Shown in pieces: positions 25,501 through 32,600 of a stretch of DNA of 64,000 bases. The stretch comes from Sipunculus nudus. Taxonomy: Eukaryota; Annelida; Sipuncula; Golfingiida; Sipunculidae. A model generated the notes under the pieces. That model was not told the origin of the DNA. It searched no databases and saw nothing but the letters and a program-made list of their open reading frames with translations. The stretch lies in NCBI GenBank assembly GCA_026874595.1, contig CM049316.1, positions 77,014,676 to 77,078,675 of the forward strand. The letters are read 5' to 3'. Numbering within the stretch: the first letter of the stretch is position 1; the number at the start of each line of letters is the position of its first letter. The translations under genes and the position numbers were made by a program.

Positions 25501-28500
25501 ATACAGGTGGCGCCACCAGTCTGCAGAAACTGATGAAACACTCCATGATCAGTATCCATGCAAAGAATCATGGTGATCAATGCATTAGTTGTTCAGATAC
25601 TTTAGCTTTTGTATCAAATTTTCTATTTTTCTTGGGGGGGGGGGGGGGGGGGTACTTGGAAGCCCCATAGCTCATAGGTTTTGGGTAACAGAGACCCAAT
25701 TCCAGGTTTCAAAGGAGACTTTTCATGGGTCTCCCTGCATGTTGAGACAGAAGATTCCATGTCCTGTCATTAAGATTTGTGCCCTATTAACAGATGACGG
25801 CATCTTTTAAGGTCTCAAAAATAGAAAAAAAATCATAAAAAAATTGAAAAAAATACAGGTGGCGCCATCAGTCTGCAGAAACTGATGAAACACTCAATGA
25901 TCAAAATCCATGCAAAGAATAATGGTGATCAATGCATTAGTTGTTCAGATACTTGAGATTTTGTATCAAATTTTTCATTATTCAGGGGGGGGGGGGGTAC
26001 TTAGGAGCCCCATAGCTTGAAGAATATGGGTAACAGAGACCTAATTCTAGGTTTTCAAGGAGACTTTTCATGGACCTCTCTGGATGAAAAGTTAGAAGAT
26101 TCCAGGTCCAGCGGGTCAGTTTGGGCCCTGTTAACAGTTCACAGCATCTTTCAAGGTCTCAAAATAGAAAAAAACAGGTGGCGCCACCAGTCTGCAGAAA
26201 CTGATCAAACACTCAATGATCAATATCCATGCAAAAAATCATGGTGATCAATGCATTAGTTGTTCAGATACTTGAGCTTTTGTATCAAATTTTTCATTAT
26301 TCTGGGAGGTACTTCGTAGCCCCTTAGCTGGAAGAATATGGGTAACAGAGACCTAATTCCAGGTTTCCAAGGAGTTTTTCATGGTCCTCTCTGGATGTAA
26401 AGTAAGAAGATTCCAGGTCCAGTGGTTACGATTTGTGCCTTGTTAACGGACAGACGGCCGGATGGCCAGATGGCCGGACGGACAACGGACAAAGAGTGAT
26501 TGCTATAGCTCAGATGACTTACAGTCAGCTGAGCTAAAAAATAAAAATAAATGTAAATATTTAAACAGAAAAGAACAAACTTAAATTATGAATGACGTTA
26601 CTAATGTTATCAGTTTGTACAATTGGATGCATAAGCCTTTAATATATATATATGGCATTTTTGTGGGAAAAACTGTCAATTTTGAGACCCCCAAATGGTA
26701 TCGTTTCAAAATCCCCCGGTATATGGCAACCATAGCAAAGTTCTGAAACCTTGAGGATAAAAGGAGAGGCGACTTGAAGACAATTTCTATATAAGCTGTA
26801 CAACACAACTTTGTATAAGATTTTACATTGGAATATATCAATAAGACAACAAAATATTCATACTCCCTACCAATTTTCATAAAAATTGCATGTAAAAACT
26901 TATCTTAAACTGTGTTTTATGGCCTGTCAGTTCAAACGAAACTGTCCAGGAATTCTCTGCATCTCTGCCAATTTCTGATTTTAGAAAATGAACGACCTCA
27001 CATCAGGTGTGTGTGAACAGCCAACTGTACAGCCAAAAACAATCTTTGATTTGTAAAAAAATTATAAATTATATCACATTATCAGGTATAAGAGTATTTG
27101 TTCATAGACAAAAGTACTCAAATTCCTTTGTTTATTCCTCTGTGGGAACAATTTTATAATGTACAAGGTTAATACGAGATTGTGGTATGATTGGTCAATG
27201 CTTATTAAATATGAAACAATCTAACAGTACTCACATGCAAAGTATTTGAAAGCAGAGCTTTTGTCTGGTCTCTACCAGACTTGTTCACTGAATGGCATGA
27301 ACAAGGCCAGGGGAAATCCTTAGTTTGTTGTTGACACGTTGCCATTGGCCGTGAGGCATGAACTGTCACATGTCAACAACAAGGAGTTGTAGGTCCTCGT
27401 GAGAGGGCACCCTTGGTCCTGGTCGAGAGAGGGCTGGAGTTTTCATATCTGCATAGCTTTGTGTATGCCGCGTTCGAACCAGCGTGAATTTTTGTCAACC
27501 ATTTTGCCTTTTTCTAGATGGTGTCCCGTACTATTGAGGTGTTTGAAGACTGAGGAATTAGCGTCCTTTAGATGTTCAGAGTGACGTACTTTAAAGGCTC
27601 TACCCGTGTCACGGACATAGTGGTGGTCGCAGTCTGCACATTAGAGTTGGTACACAATACCACCCATATCCGAAATGGGGTCCTTATCCTTGGGGGAACC
27701 AAGATGTCTGCGGATGGAGTTGGCAGGGACCACATGAGTTACAACACCCAATTTGGGGAATTTCCTGGTTAGAATGTCAGAAATGCCTTCCACGTAGGGG
27801 ATCGTGACATGACCTTTAACAGGAAAAGAGCGCTCAGTACCAGGGTGGGGCACAATTTTGTCCGTATGAGGGGCAGCCTCTCTCGACCAGCGAGGGTAGC
27901 CCGATACCCTAAGAACTTTGTCTAGATGGTCGAGTTCAGTATCTAGGGCTTCCTGGGAGCTGCAGATTGCATGCGCACGGTGCTTGAGGGTGCGTACCAC
28001 ACCAAGTTTGTGTTGCAGGGGCTTGTGGATGTCGAATTGCAGATATTGGTCGGTGTGTGTGGGTTTTCTATACACCGAGAACTCAAGGGATCCGTCGTCT
28101 TGAATCTTAATCTTAGCGTCAAGCATAGCAATCGTCTTGTCCTCAACATGTTCCACTGTGAACTGTATCTTAGAGTCGATGCTGTTCAGGTGGACAGTGA
28201 AGAGGTCAATGAGTGCGGTTGTGAGCGAGGAGATGGTGTCGTCGACATAGCGACCCCAAAATTTGAGCGGATGGGGGAATGAAGAGATATTGTACGTGAC
28301 TGATCCACGAGTGGCTACTATAGGGCGCAGGGGTACGCCAGCCTTGTGGATCTTAGGGAGGCCGTAGAATTTTGGGGGAATGCTTGTCTGCTTCTGGCAG
28401 TTTTGGAACATGCATTTTCAATTAAATTTCTGGGGATGCTGGTTTTTATAGGGTCAGTTGCGAGACAATTTCCTTGGCCTAGGCAGGGGTTTGGGGGCAG

Positions 28501-29364
28501 CAGCCCTAAACTTATGTTAAATTTAATTGCTGAAATACAAAACAGTGTCCCTTAAGTGATGGCACTTAATAAATGGTGTGCCCCCTGACACACACCCCTG
28601 CCAGGCCCCCTAATTAGCTGGAAGGCTGCCAGGGCTGGGGCAGGGCTGCTGGGTGGTCACAGCTTTTCTTGGAATAGTGGGTCAGACAACAGGTACTAAA
28701 AAAATGCAATAACATTGGACTAAGAGCTTATTCAAACTTCATTTAAAAACTACTGTGTTTCTGGAATAAAAAAGCTACCAAGTGATATTTTTTTCTAAAA
28801 AAAATTCCTATTTTGAATTTTTTTTGGTGATATACCTACTATAAATACAAAAAAATTTCCCAGACTGGTATCTCATCTTCACAAATTTATCAATCAGTAG
28901 CGTGTAGGGCTGCTGACCTCCAGGTTATAGGCTGGATTCCTGACTCAAGAATTTCTAATGTTCGTGAGTATTCCATGTCAGAATAAGAGAATGAATGTTG
29001 GGACACATACTGAAATTATAATGGGAAGGTAAAAATGAGAAGTAGAATTTCTTAGAAGAGACTATTTATATTTTCACAGTCCATTGTGTGTACACCATGC
29101 TCAATGAATATGATCAATAAATCTCAGCAAATGAAAAAAAATAAAGAAATGTCTCTGTAAAACTAGGAGAGTGAAATAATAGTGGATCCTGGTACTCTTG
29201 ACAGCTGCTGTCACATTCATGCTTAGGCCTGTATCAAACCAACTTCATCGATTATCGCTCATACATACAACTGGAAAGGAAACCGAAAAACCTGTATGTA
29301 CCTGTGACAAGTGATTATGTATCACTTGCTTCAACTCGGAGATCTTCTCTGGTGGCAGAGCCAT
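4401..29364 (-). CDS. CEP76: CEP76, centrosomal protein of 76 kDa (complete, 12 coding exons)
   Basis: Coding exons in order are 29302-29364, 23666-23915, 22064-22288, 20763-20948, 14926-15152, 11935-12126, 11446-11609, 9297-9417, 8388-8600, 7661-7748, 4931-5060 and 4401-4539. Together they make 1998 nt, 665 aa plus stop; the human protein is about 659 aa. All junctions are GT-AG and in phase. The protein opens MALPPEKISELK. It has a C2-type domain at about residues 105-245 (NIDPTRR, LQVLGG), a transglutaminase-like region at about 290-460 with DCEDHA (Cys383) and AAHCWVM (His414), and a conserved C-terminus ending WIMFACKYKSIL. The family limits centriole reduplication and binds CP110 at centrioles. 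The start is the first ATG and matches the family N-terminus. The gene shares a promoter with MEAK7 on the other strand. Its introns are heavily loaded with repeats. Confidence 0.97.
4540..4930. other. CEP76 intron 11, with poly-G tract
   Basis: 391-bp intron. It holds a G16 run at about 4757-4772 and T-rich tracts. Nothing else was recognised. Confidence 0.7.
4931..5060 (-). CDS. CEP76: CEP76 coding exon 11
   Basis: The acceptor tccctccag precedes GVSSGNEEFQQA. The exon encodes VPDGHTFKGYPIQFVHRN and ends in the donor AA|gtaagt, phase 2. The 130 nt fit the neighbouring phases (1 in, 2 out). The sequence matches the CEP76 C-terminal domain. Confidence 0.95.
5061..6150. other. CEP76 intron 10, AT-rich part
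   Basis: Low-complexity intronic DNA. Several A8-A10 runs are followed by gagtga (about 5355-5770), an alternating TA/TG/CA stretch lies at about 5440-5468, and a (TA)n run at about 6113-6142 directly abuts the TIR element at 6151. Frames here are composition artefacts. Confidence 0.6.
6151..7541. mobile_element. 1.39-kb TIR element, TA-flanked (copy 1)
   Basis: The terminal inverted repeat CCGTAAAATCTCCACTTAAA opens the left end and its inverse closes the right end, with TA on both outer sides. GCGGTTTTAA motifs recur inside the right end. The interior is nearly identical to 34906-36297. TA target duplication suggests a Tc1/mariner-pogo type element. Small frames inside (6166-6351 minus, 7328-7555 plus) occur in both copies but are not transposase-like. 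It sits in CEP76 intron 10, 119 bp from exon 10. Confidence 0.9.
7661..7748 (-). CDS. CEP76: CEP76 coding exon 10
   Basis: The acceptor ttctgttacag precedes DQGLSTHWDDQLSYLLTPAL and the exon continues to YETERVT with donor ACAG|gtaagt. The 88 nt run from phase 0 to phase 1. The content matches CEP76 between the HRR block and the GNEEFQ block. Confidence 0.95.
7749..8387. other. CEP76 intron 9, nothing recognised
   Basis: 639-bp AT-rich intron with no repeat structure or RNA gene that I can see. Confidence 0.6.
8388..8600 (-). CDS. CEP76: CEP76 coding exon 9
   Basis: The acceptor ttttctgcag precedes PSDSVELCMFDLHNES. The exon continues through MPPLCANTIDAGLVSNELEQ to LVTEHRR with donor AGG|gtatgt. 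It is 213 nt, 71 codons, phase 0 at both ends. Its junction with exon 8 (NSQ then PSDSVE) matches the family. Confidence 0.96.
8874..9297 (-). repeat. 27-bp minisatellite made of splice-donor units
   Basis: About 16 units of 27 bp run from intron 8 right up to the end of exon 8. Read on the gene strand, each unit contains a close variant of CAG|GTATGTTACCTG. The authentic exon 8 donor (CCAG|GTATGT, boundary at 9297) is the first unit. Eight further units keep the exact CCAGGTATGT string, starting on the plus strand at about 8905, 8932, 8986, 9040, 9094, 9148, 9175 and 9260. Alternating gtaacatacctgg and gtgacataccttg variants give a partial 54-bp dimer period. Confidence 0.93.
9297..9417 (-). 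CDS. CEP76: CEP76 coding exon 8
   Basis: One base completes the split Arg codon, then YIHRSVNPDDPPAVPQPKAK and YPYRTIGCVFNNQSFYANSQ. The acceptor is ttataaag, weak in pyrimidines. The donor CAG|gtatgt is the first repeat of the adjoining minisatellite, so the last codons overlap the repeat unit. It is 121 nt. The frame stays open for about 70 codons into the array. Confidence 0.95.
9418..9914. other. CEP76 intron 7, unrecognised part
   Basis: About 500 bp of AT-rich intronic DNA next to exon 8, with no exon or clear repeat. Confidence 0.6.
9915..11266 (+). mobile_element. Tandem-core repeat family A element
   Basis: The left end has TGACCCATGTGTCA and then the arm GCTCAGCTGACTGAC. The right end (11235-11265) is a hairpin with arms TAGCTCAGATGACT and AGTCAGCTGAGCTA and loop TAC. 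The core is an irregular series of modules (200-340 bp) sharing gggtaacagagacctaat, gtgccctgttaacag and the palindrome GGTGGCGCCACC (10401). No coding capacity. Related copies are at 1401, 25026 and 42402. Confidence 0.85.
11446..11609 (-). CDS. CEP76: CEP76 coding exon 7 (transglutaminase-like core)
   Basis: The exon encodes DCEDHAVMLCSLLLGFGLDA, VCVGTKAKGAAHCWVM and VTFWESLTGH. The Cys of DCEDHA and the His of AHCW sit where transglutaminase-fold peptidases carry catalytic residues; whether CEP76 is enzymatically active cannot be judged here. It is 164 nt, phase 0 to 2, with donor AG|gtatat. Confidence 0.96.
11610..11934. other. CEP76 intron 6, nothing recognised
   Basis: 325-bp intron with ordinary AT-rich sequence. 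Confidence 0.6.
11935..12126 (-). CDS. CEP76: CEP76 coding exon 6
   Basis: The acceptor ttttcgtcag precedes DENGCNRPVCAYVKPLRAG, RLLDTPRQAARFVSLVGYE and QWTNTHAFLCRNKG. The donor is GGG|gtaaat. It is 192 nt, 64 codons, phase 0 at both ends. The PLRAGRLLDTPRQAARFV block is diagnostic of CEP76. Confidence 0.97.
12301..14546 (+). mobile_element. Tandem-core repeat family B element
   Basis: Just outside the left end, 12283-12297 is a mini-hairpin (GGCACC, GCA, GGTGCC), and ACTAGAT lies shortly upstream. The left arm is GTATCGCCAGACA. The right end (14520-14546) is a hairpin with arms GTATCTCCAGAC and GTCTGGCGATAC and loop TAT. The core has six units of about 325-335 bp, each with accatatatggcaatatt, tccattagtttttgac and mostly GGTGGCGCCACC. 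A 659-bp dimer has been duplicated recently (see the repeat entry). No protein. It fills most of CEP76 intron 5. Confidence 0.88.
12640..13960. repeat. 659-bp near-identical tandem duplication inside family B core
   Basis: The segment from about 12640 to 13298 is repeated from about 13299 to 13958 with only a few differences. The minus-strand translation of 12751-12942 is identical to that of 13410-13601, and 13065-13265 differs from 13724-13924 at very few residues. Each 659-bp copy is itself two diverged units of about 324 and 335 bp, so the duplication is a dimer and much younger than the monomers. Confidence 0.9.
14547..14925. other. CEP76 intron 5, unique part
   Basis: About 380 bp of AT-rich intron next to exon 5. 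Nothing recognised. Confidence 0.6.
14926..15152 (-). CDS. CEP76: CEP76 coding exon 5
   Basis: Acceptor ctggacaccag. The exon completes a Gly codon and then encodes SENKVPVGILETRLEIIPKM, AERERLFLVYAKQWWKEFLQ and DRLVKIFAQ, with donor CAG|gtaggc. The 227 nt run from phase 1 to 0. The LFLVYAKQWW block is highly conserved in CEP76. Confidence 0.96.
15397..18443. mobile_element. 3.05-kb hAT-type non-autonomous element with 8-bp TSD
   Basis: The ends CAGGGTTGG and CCAACCCTG are perfect inverts, with further TTCTTCC-type subterminal similarity. They are flanked by the identical 8-bp duplication TCAGTAAT (15389-15396 and 18444-18451). An 8-bp TSD with CAGGG-like ends is the hAT hallmark. Both subterminal regions are dense in ttcttcc/ggaagaa motifs. 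No transposase frame is visible. A tandem-core element (15654-17330) is nested inside. Confidence 0.88.
15654..17330 (+). mobile_element. Tandem-core repeat family D element (copy 1, nine core units)
   Basis: It starts ACTAGAT, then a mini-hairpin GTGTCG GAA CGACAC, then the arm ATGCCCCCGCC. It ends in a hairpin (17299-17329) with arms TATGCCCCGGCCAC and GTGGCGGGGGCATA and loop TTT. The core holds about nine units, mostly 175-188 bp, each with gtcaaaagtaggtcaac, caaaaatcaggccaatatct and gcattgcgaaaaaaagt. Units near the right end are the most alike. Nested inside the hAT element. Confidence 0.9.
18444..19237. other. CEP76 intron 4 between elements
   Basis: AT-rich intronic sequence after the hAT TSD. 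The string accaaccctgat near 18980 looks like another hAT-type end but no partner or TSD is clear. Nothing else recognised. Confidence 0.5.
19238..20612 (+). mobile_element. Tandem-core repeat family D element (copy 2, seven core units)
   Basis: Same plan as 15654-17330. The start is ACTAGATGTGTC, then the mini-hairpin GTGTCA GAA CAACAC (decayed), then the arm ATGCCCCCGCC. The terminal hairpin (20581-20611) has arms TATGCCCCAGCCAC and GTGGCGGGGGCATA. The core has about seven units of about 180 bp. Two copies of one family in a single 5.6-kb intron. Confidence 0.9.
20763..20948 (-). CDS. CEP76: CEP76 coding exon 4
   Basis: The acceptor tacatcatcag precedes GDAARMADTNTLLSICDPIH, VLLKTDPSGETTLVASHLME and HTVELMGVG, with donor TAG|gtaagt. 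The 186 nt continue the C2-type domain. Phase 1 in and 1 out. Confidence 0.96.
20949..21543. other. CEP76 intron 3, unique part
   Basis: About 600 bp of AT-rich intron; a family-A-like right-end scrap (ttaactcagctgagctgaaaaa) lies near 21449-21470. Nothing else recognised. Confidence 0.5.
21544..22038. mobile_element. 495-bp TA-flanked TIR element (MITE)
   Basis: Ends CTGTGGTTGGCTT and AAGCCAACCACAG are inverted repeats, with TA immediately outside both. CGCG-rich subterminal motifs (ttttcgcgctc, accgcgaat) follow. The right end is only about 25 bp from the exon 3 donor at 22064. The 190-codon frame 21474-22046 spans the element and its flank and resembles no transposase. A CTCF-like core CCACCAGGGGGC is at 21912-21923. 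Confidence 0.85.
22064..22288 (-). CDS. CEP76: CEP76 coding exon 3
   Basis: The acceptor tctttattttag precedes the Ala-completing bases and NIDPTRRHLYLQVLGGRAFL, EHLQEPQPLPGQVTSTFTLH and CDPDIQEGFLLELHKESQ, with donor CAGG|gtatta. 225 nt, phase 1 to 1. It begins the C2-type domain. The donor lies close to the MITE at 21544-22038. Confidence 0.97.
22289..23665. other. CEP76 intron 2
   Basis: 1.4-kb intron. The segment 22540-23110 has internal echoes (gtctcaaacatgtctcaaacatgtctcgaac at about 22742, gtgtctccaactagtcgcaa near 23083) and higher GC than its surroundings. It may be an interspersed repeat, but I find no clean termini. Confidence 0.4.
23666..23915 (-). CDS. CEP76: CEP76 coding exon 2
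   Basis: The acceptor gttaattctag precedes MDIQTRIRDVLSESLHDQVP, REEELLDALREKGVIDDIMQ and KDDKLTRALPVKR, with donor AGAG|gtactg. 250 nt, phase 0 to 1. The internal Met is not the start: exon 1 supplies the conserved N-terminus. Confidence 0.96.
23916..25025. other. CEP76 intron 1, proximal part
   Basis: AT-rich intron. A perfect 10-bp inverted repeat, GGTTAAAACC and GGTTTTAACC with a 6-nt spacer, is at 24622-24647. AAT-rich microsatellite-like DNA is at 24960-25025. No exon seen. Confidence 0.5.
25026..26537 (+). mobile_element. Tandem-core repeat family A element (most intact ends)
   Basis: The left end has the perfect palindrome TGACCCATGGGTCA (25031-25044) and then the arm GCTCAGCCGACTGAC. 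The right hairpin (26506-26536) has arms TAGCTCAGATGACT and AGTCAGCTGAGCTA with loop TAC. The core has about four modules with gggtaacagagaccta and GGTGGCGCCACC (25506, 26177). The cttgggggtac motif has slipped into G runs of about 17 and 14 (near 25636 and 25985). Confidence 0.88.
26538..27442. other. CEP76 intron 1, spacer beside the Penelope fragment
   Basis: AT-rich to about 27230. From about 27250 to 27442 the sequence is likely the 3' untranslated part of the retroelement fragment, since it runs on from its stop codon without a composition break. No gene seen. Confidence 0.45.
27443..28411 (-). pseudogene. Penelope-like retroelement fragment (RT plus GIY-YIG), defective
   Basis: The minus-strand reading starts at the RT block PPKFYGLPKIHKAGVPLRPI, goes on to TRGSVTYNISS, and then jumps within a few residues to the catalytic GRYVDDT box. 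Roughly 100 or more residues of the RT palm usually found between them are missing. After the RT thumb region the reading gives GGIVYQL, an in-frame TAA (27641-27643), then CADCDHHYVRDTGRAFKVRH and a C-terminus ending at TGA 27443-27445. The last part is a GIY-YIG-type endonuclease as found in Penelope-like elements. It is 5' truncated, internally deleted and stop-interrupted, so it is dead. Confidence 0.88.
28412..29301. other. CEP76 intron 1, distal part
   Basis: Contains a GC-richer block at about 28430-28660 (ggcaggggtttgggggcagcagcc) that looks like an interspersed repeat without clear ends. AT-rich sequence follows up to the exon 1 donor. No exon seen. Confidence 0.45.
29302..29364 (-). 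CDS. CEP76: CEP76 coding exon 1
   Basis: ATG at 29362-29364, preceded on the gene strand by cactccagg, opens MALPPEKISELKQVIHNHLS and Q with donor CAG|gtacat. The 21 codons match the conserved CEP76 N-terminus. The start lies 195 bp from the MEAK7 ATG on the opposite strand. Confidence 0.95.
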
Positions 29365-29559
29365 CCTGGAGTGAAGCAGAGTCAACAACTTAGGTTACTT
29401 TCATCAAACTCAGCACTGTTTGGTTTTGACAGCTCAGCTTTCCTGCAATGTTTTGAAGTTCGCGCATGTCAAGTCTGGGCCTGCGCATTCACGTGATTTT
29501 GTTTACTTCCGGTCAGTGACCCGTTATAAATCTTGTAAATCAACCGTGACAATCAAAAC
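29365..29559. promoter_or_regulatory. Bidirectional CEP76/MEAK7 promoter and 5' UTRs
   Basis: The 195 bp between the two divergent start codons must hold both 5' UTRs and the shared promoter. It contains an ETS-type ACTTCCGG (29505-29512), an E-box CACGTG (29490-29495) and two NRF1-like half-sites, GCGCATG (29462-29468) and TGCGCA (29482-29487). No TATA box is obvious at a useful distance. This motif set is typical of housekeeping bidirectional promoters. Start sites are not known. Confidence 0.75.
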
Positions 29560-29685
29560 ATGGGTGGACAGACGAGTAAAGATGAGCGACTGGATTATGT
29601 CTTTAAACTCTTCACCACGAGTGAGCAAGAACAAATGAAGCAGATTTATCAGAAGATCAAGCCGTTTGATCAGCAAAATTTAATG
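29560..29685 (+). CDS. MEAK7: MEAK7 coding exon 1
   Basis: ATG at 29560 in aaaacATGG. The 42 codons begin MGGQTSKDERLDYVFKLFTT and end NLM with donor atg|gtttgc. Gly2 followed by Ser6 fits myristoylation, as in the mammalian orthologue. Phase 0 out. Confidence 0.92.
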
Positions 29686-32600
29686 GTTTGCTGTTTCACT
29701 CATTATCGCTCATACCAGGCGTAATGCCCTATTTTGTTATTGTTTTGGGCTGAATAAATTTTGATCAGTTAAAATATTGTTGTCACTCTCTATGATTTTT
29801 AGATATTTAAGTCACGTATTTTACTAAACGTTGAATGTATATCAACGCTTCTTCTTTGATTAATATCATTCCATATCAAAATCTAATTCTACGCAAATTT
29901 TAATACTTTTCTAAACACAAAACAAATGTGCCACGCCCACCTACTTTGACAGATAGTACTGTCGCAAGTTTTATTGACCTATTTACTGGATTAAGATTAT
30001 TTAACTGAATAAAAACTAAACACCTTTGTTTTGTACAAATATATGTTTGCACATGTTTAGAGTGCAACTTTTATCTTCAAGATCAGGAGAAGCTGATCTA
30101 ATATATATAATTATATATTATCAGTACAAGTAATAGTTCTCTAAGAGTTTGCATATCAGAGTGATTACCTCATCACTGGTCATTTACTCAGTTTATATTT
30201 ATATGTGTATTTCCTATATTAAGTATTTAATGTTAAAGCTTGTTGTTAATCATGCTGTGTTATTCTCCATTCTTTTCTATTAATTATAACTTGACATACA
30301 TATTATTAGGCCTGTGAATTGTGAGGGACCTAAGAGTCAATTCAATTATTGATTTGTTTACCTTTTGTTTCAATTCTCGATTCGGTTCTTACTTAAGTAC
30401 TAAATATCAGACTTAAACAAATATAAGCAATTTAAGCAAAACGGATGTTAGTAAATTTCAGTAAATAAAAGGAAAAATGTATCTCTCCCTCTGTTTGTCT
30501 CAACCATATATGTTTTTATGCAAGTGGAGTGGTCCATCAGCAAATGCTTAAAGTAGATTTAGGGCACATACATGGTATGGAACTGCCTCACTGCAAACTG
30601 ACTTTTCAGATTTGAGATCTCACACAGGATTTCAGAATGGTACATGCAAAATAATTATCATTGAAATGAATCAATTCAGAGGTCCATAATTGATTACAAT
30701 TTAATCAAGGGCTTGCCAGTCAGTGCATCGATTGTTTGATGCATTGTTGCATCCCTACATATTATCACTTTAACTGCTTTTAAACAATCCTGTATAGTAC
30801 ATCATGGCCAAAAGAACAAATGTTTATGCATTTAACATAATAATGTATCTGATAACATTTTGTATACCCTTTCTTTTGATACCAGTATAATCCAATTGGT
30901 AGGTTGTAAGATCACACAGGCTCAGGTGCACTGACCTTCATAAAGCAGTTGCCCATTAAAATGTTCAGACCACCCTAACTCTGTTTTGACAGAGGAAAAT
31001 GGTATCAACTGTCTCCAACTTCTTAATTATCCAAAATATTAGTTGTGCCTACATTTGATTTGACAGCCTAACTGTTGAATATTATAGTTATAGCTTATAA
31101 TATAAAATATTACTGAACTGTTTTTCCATTTCACAACTATCTTGTTTATGCCACAGAGAGCAAAAGATAATAATTACCATAGTGAAAATACAGAAAAAAA
31201 ATGATTAAATCATATACTCTTAATTTGATGGCACCAGGACCCACATGTCCCTTGTTTTTCAATAGTCATAGTCCTCCATGTAAATGTGCTGTTTTACAGT
31301 TCATTTGAACTCTTTGTAAATATCAACTGAAGCAGTGGCTCTCACTTTGAAGCATATTTGTATAAACATATTTGTTTAAAAAAATGTGATAATATATTTA
31401 AAGGAATAGGACCATGTTTTTCTGTATAATTGGTAATTTCATTTTAATGTTGGTGAGGAATTATTGAAGATTTTACCATGTTAACCCATCTAGGGGTTAG
31501 AACTCATTACCTGGCAATAGTATTACTAATACCCACAATTCTGAAATACAGTTGGAACCACTTATAAAGCATATTTTATTTACATGACATGCTGTCCATT
31601 CATGAATAACACTATCAGTAAGAAGCATATTAAATGATGTTTTTAAACTGAAATAATTTCTTATTTTGCAGAAATACCTAGGAAAAAGTTTAAGTCCACA
31701 GATTCAGAAACATCTGTATCATTATATGAAGTCCTTGAACAGACCGGAACAGAGTGTGGTGACGGAGGCAGCCTTCATCATCTCTCTGTCTCACATGCTG
31801 AAGGGGACCGTCAGTGACAAGACGTCCGTGCTGTGGTGCCTGGCGGCTGGGAACTGTGCTGCTGACAGAGTCTCAGCTTCAAGCATGCAGTCAGTAAGGA
31901 TGACTTATGATGTATCTCAGTTTATTTCACTTTTAATTCAGTATTGCTTTATTATTGTGCTTATTATCTAATAATACTCTAATAATAGTCTCTCAACAAA
32001 AACAATGTTCAAACAAAACAAAGTGTGACACATGTTTGGTGCTGTTTTATTAGATGACCAGCTTTAGTGTTAAAACTTTATTAGTCATTATTCCTGGTCA
32101 CCATGGCATGTGCTGGTACCAGTGTAGTTTATGTGGGTTATCTAAAATTGTATAATGTACATAATTATTGTCCTTCAATCAGAAGATAATATATGAGTTA
32201 AGATAACAACGCATCATAGAATTGTCAATACTATACCACAGAATGAAATACCATATATTAAAATGAATTTGCATGAACAATTCAGAAATATAAAATATAT
32301 ATTGCAAAAAAATGATCGATTAATCAGATCAGTGTCACCTGATTCAGTAAAATTAATAATGAGACAAAAGTAATATTTTTATTTATACATTTATTTATAC
32401 ATTCATTGATTATATTCTATTTGCAGGTTGTAACTAGTCTTTTTGAATCTTATGTCTCCATTATACAACAAAGTCAGGAATATAAAACATGGAGGGAAAA
32501 TGATGATGTTACAAATGATCTGACGTTAGTATCAGCATCCATCTTGAAACCACTCAGCCAAGGTAAGCTTTTACCACTCAGCGAAGGTGAACTTTGTAAT

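Noticed and set aside
27971-28282. Plus-strand frames across the Penelope fragment (27572-28555)
   Set aside because: Shadows of the minus-strand RT and GIY-YIG reading, which has clear family motifs.
29311-29638. Plus-strand frames across the promoter region (29311-29496, 29420-29638)
   Set aside because: They overlap CEP76 exon 1 in antisense and read out of frame through MEAK7 exon 1. The conserved proteins explain the locus.
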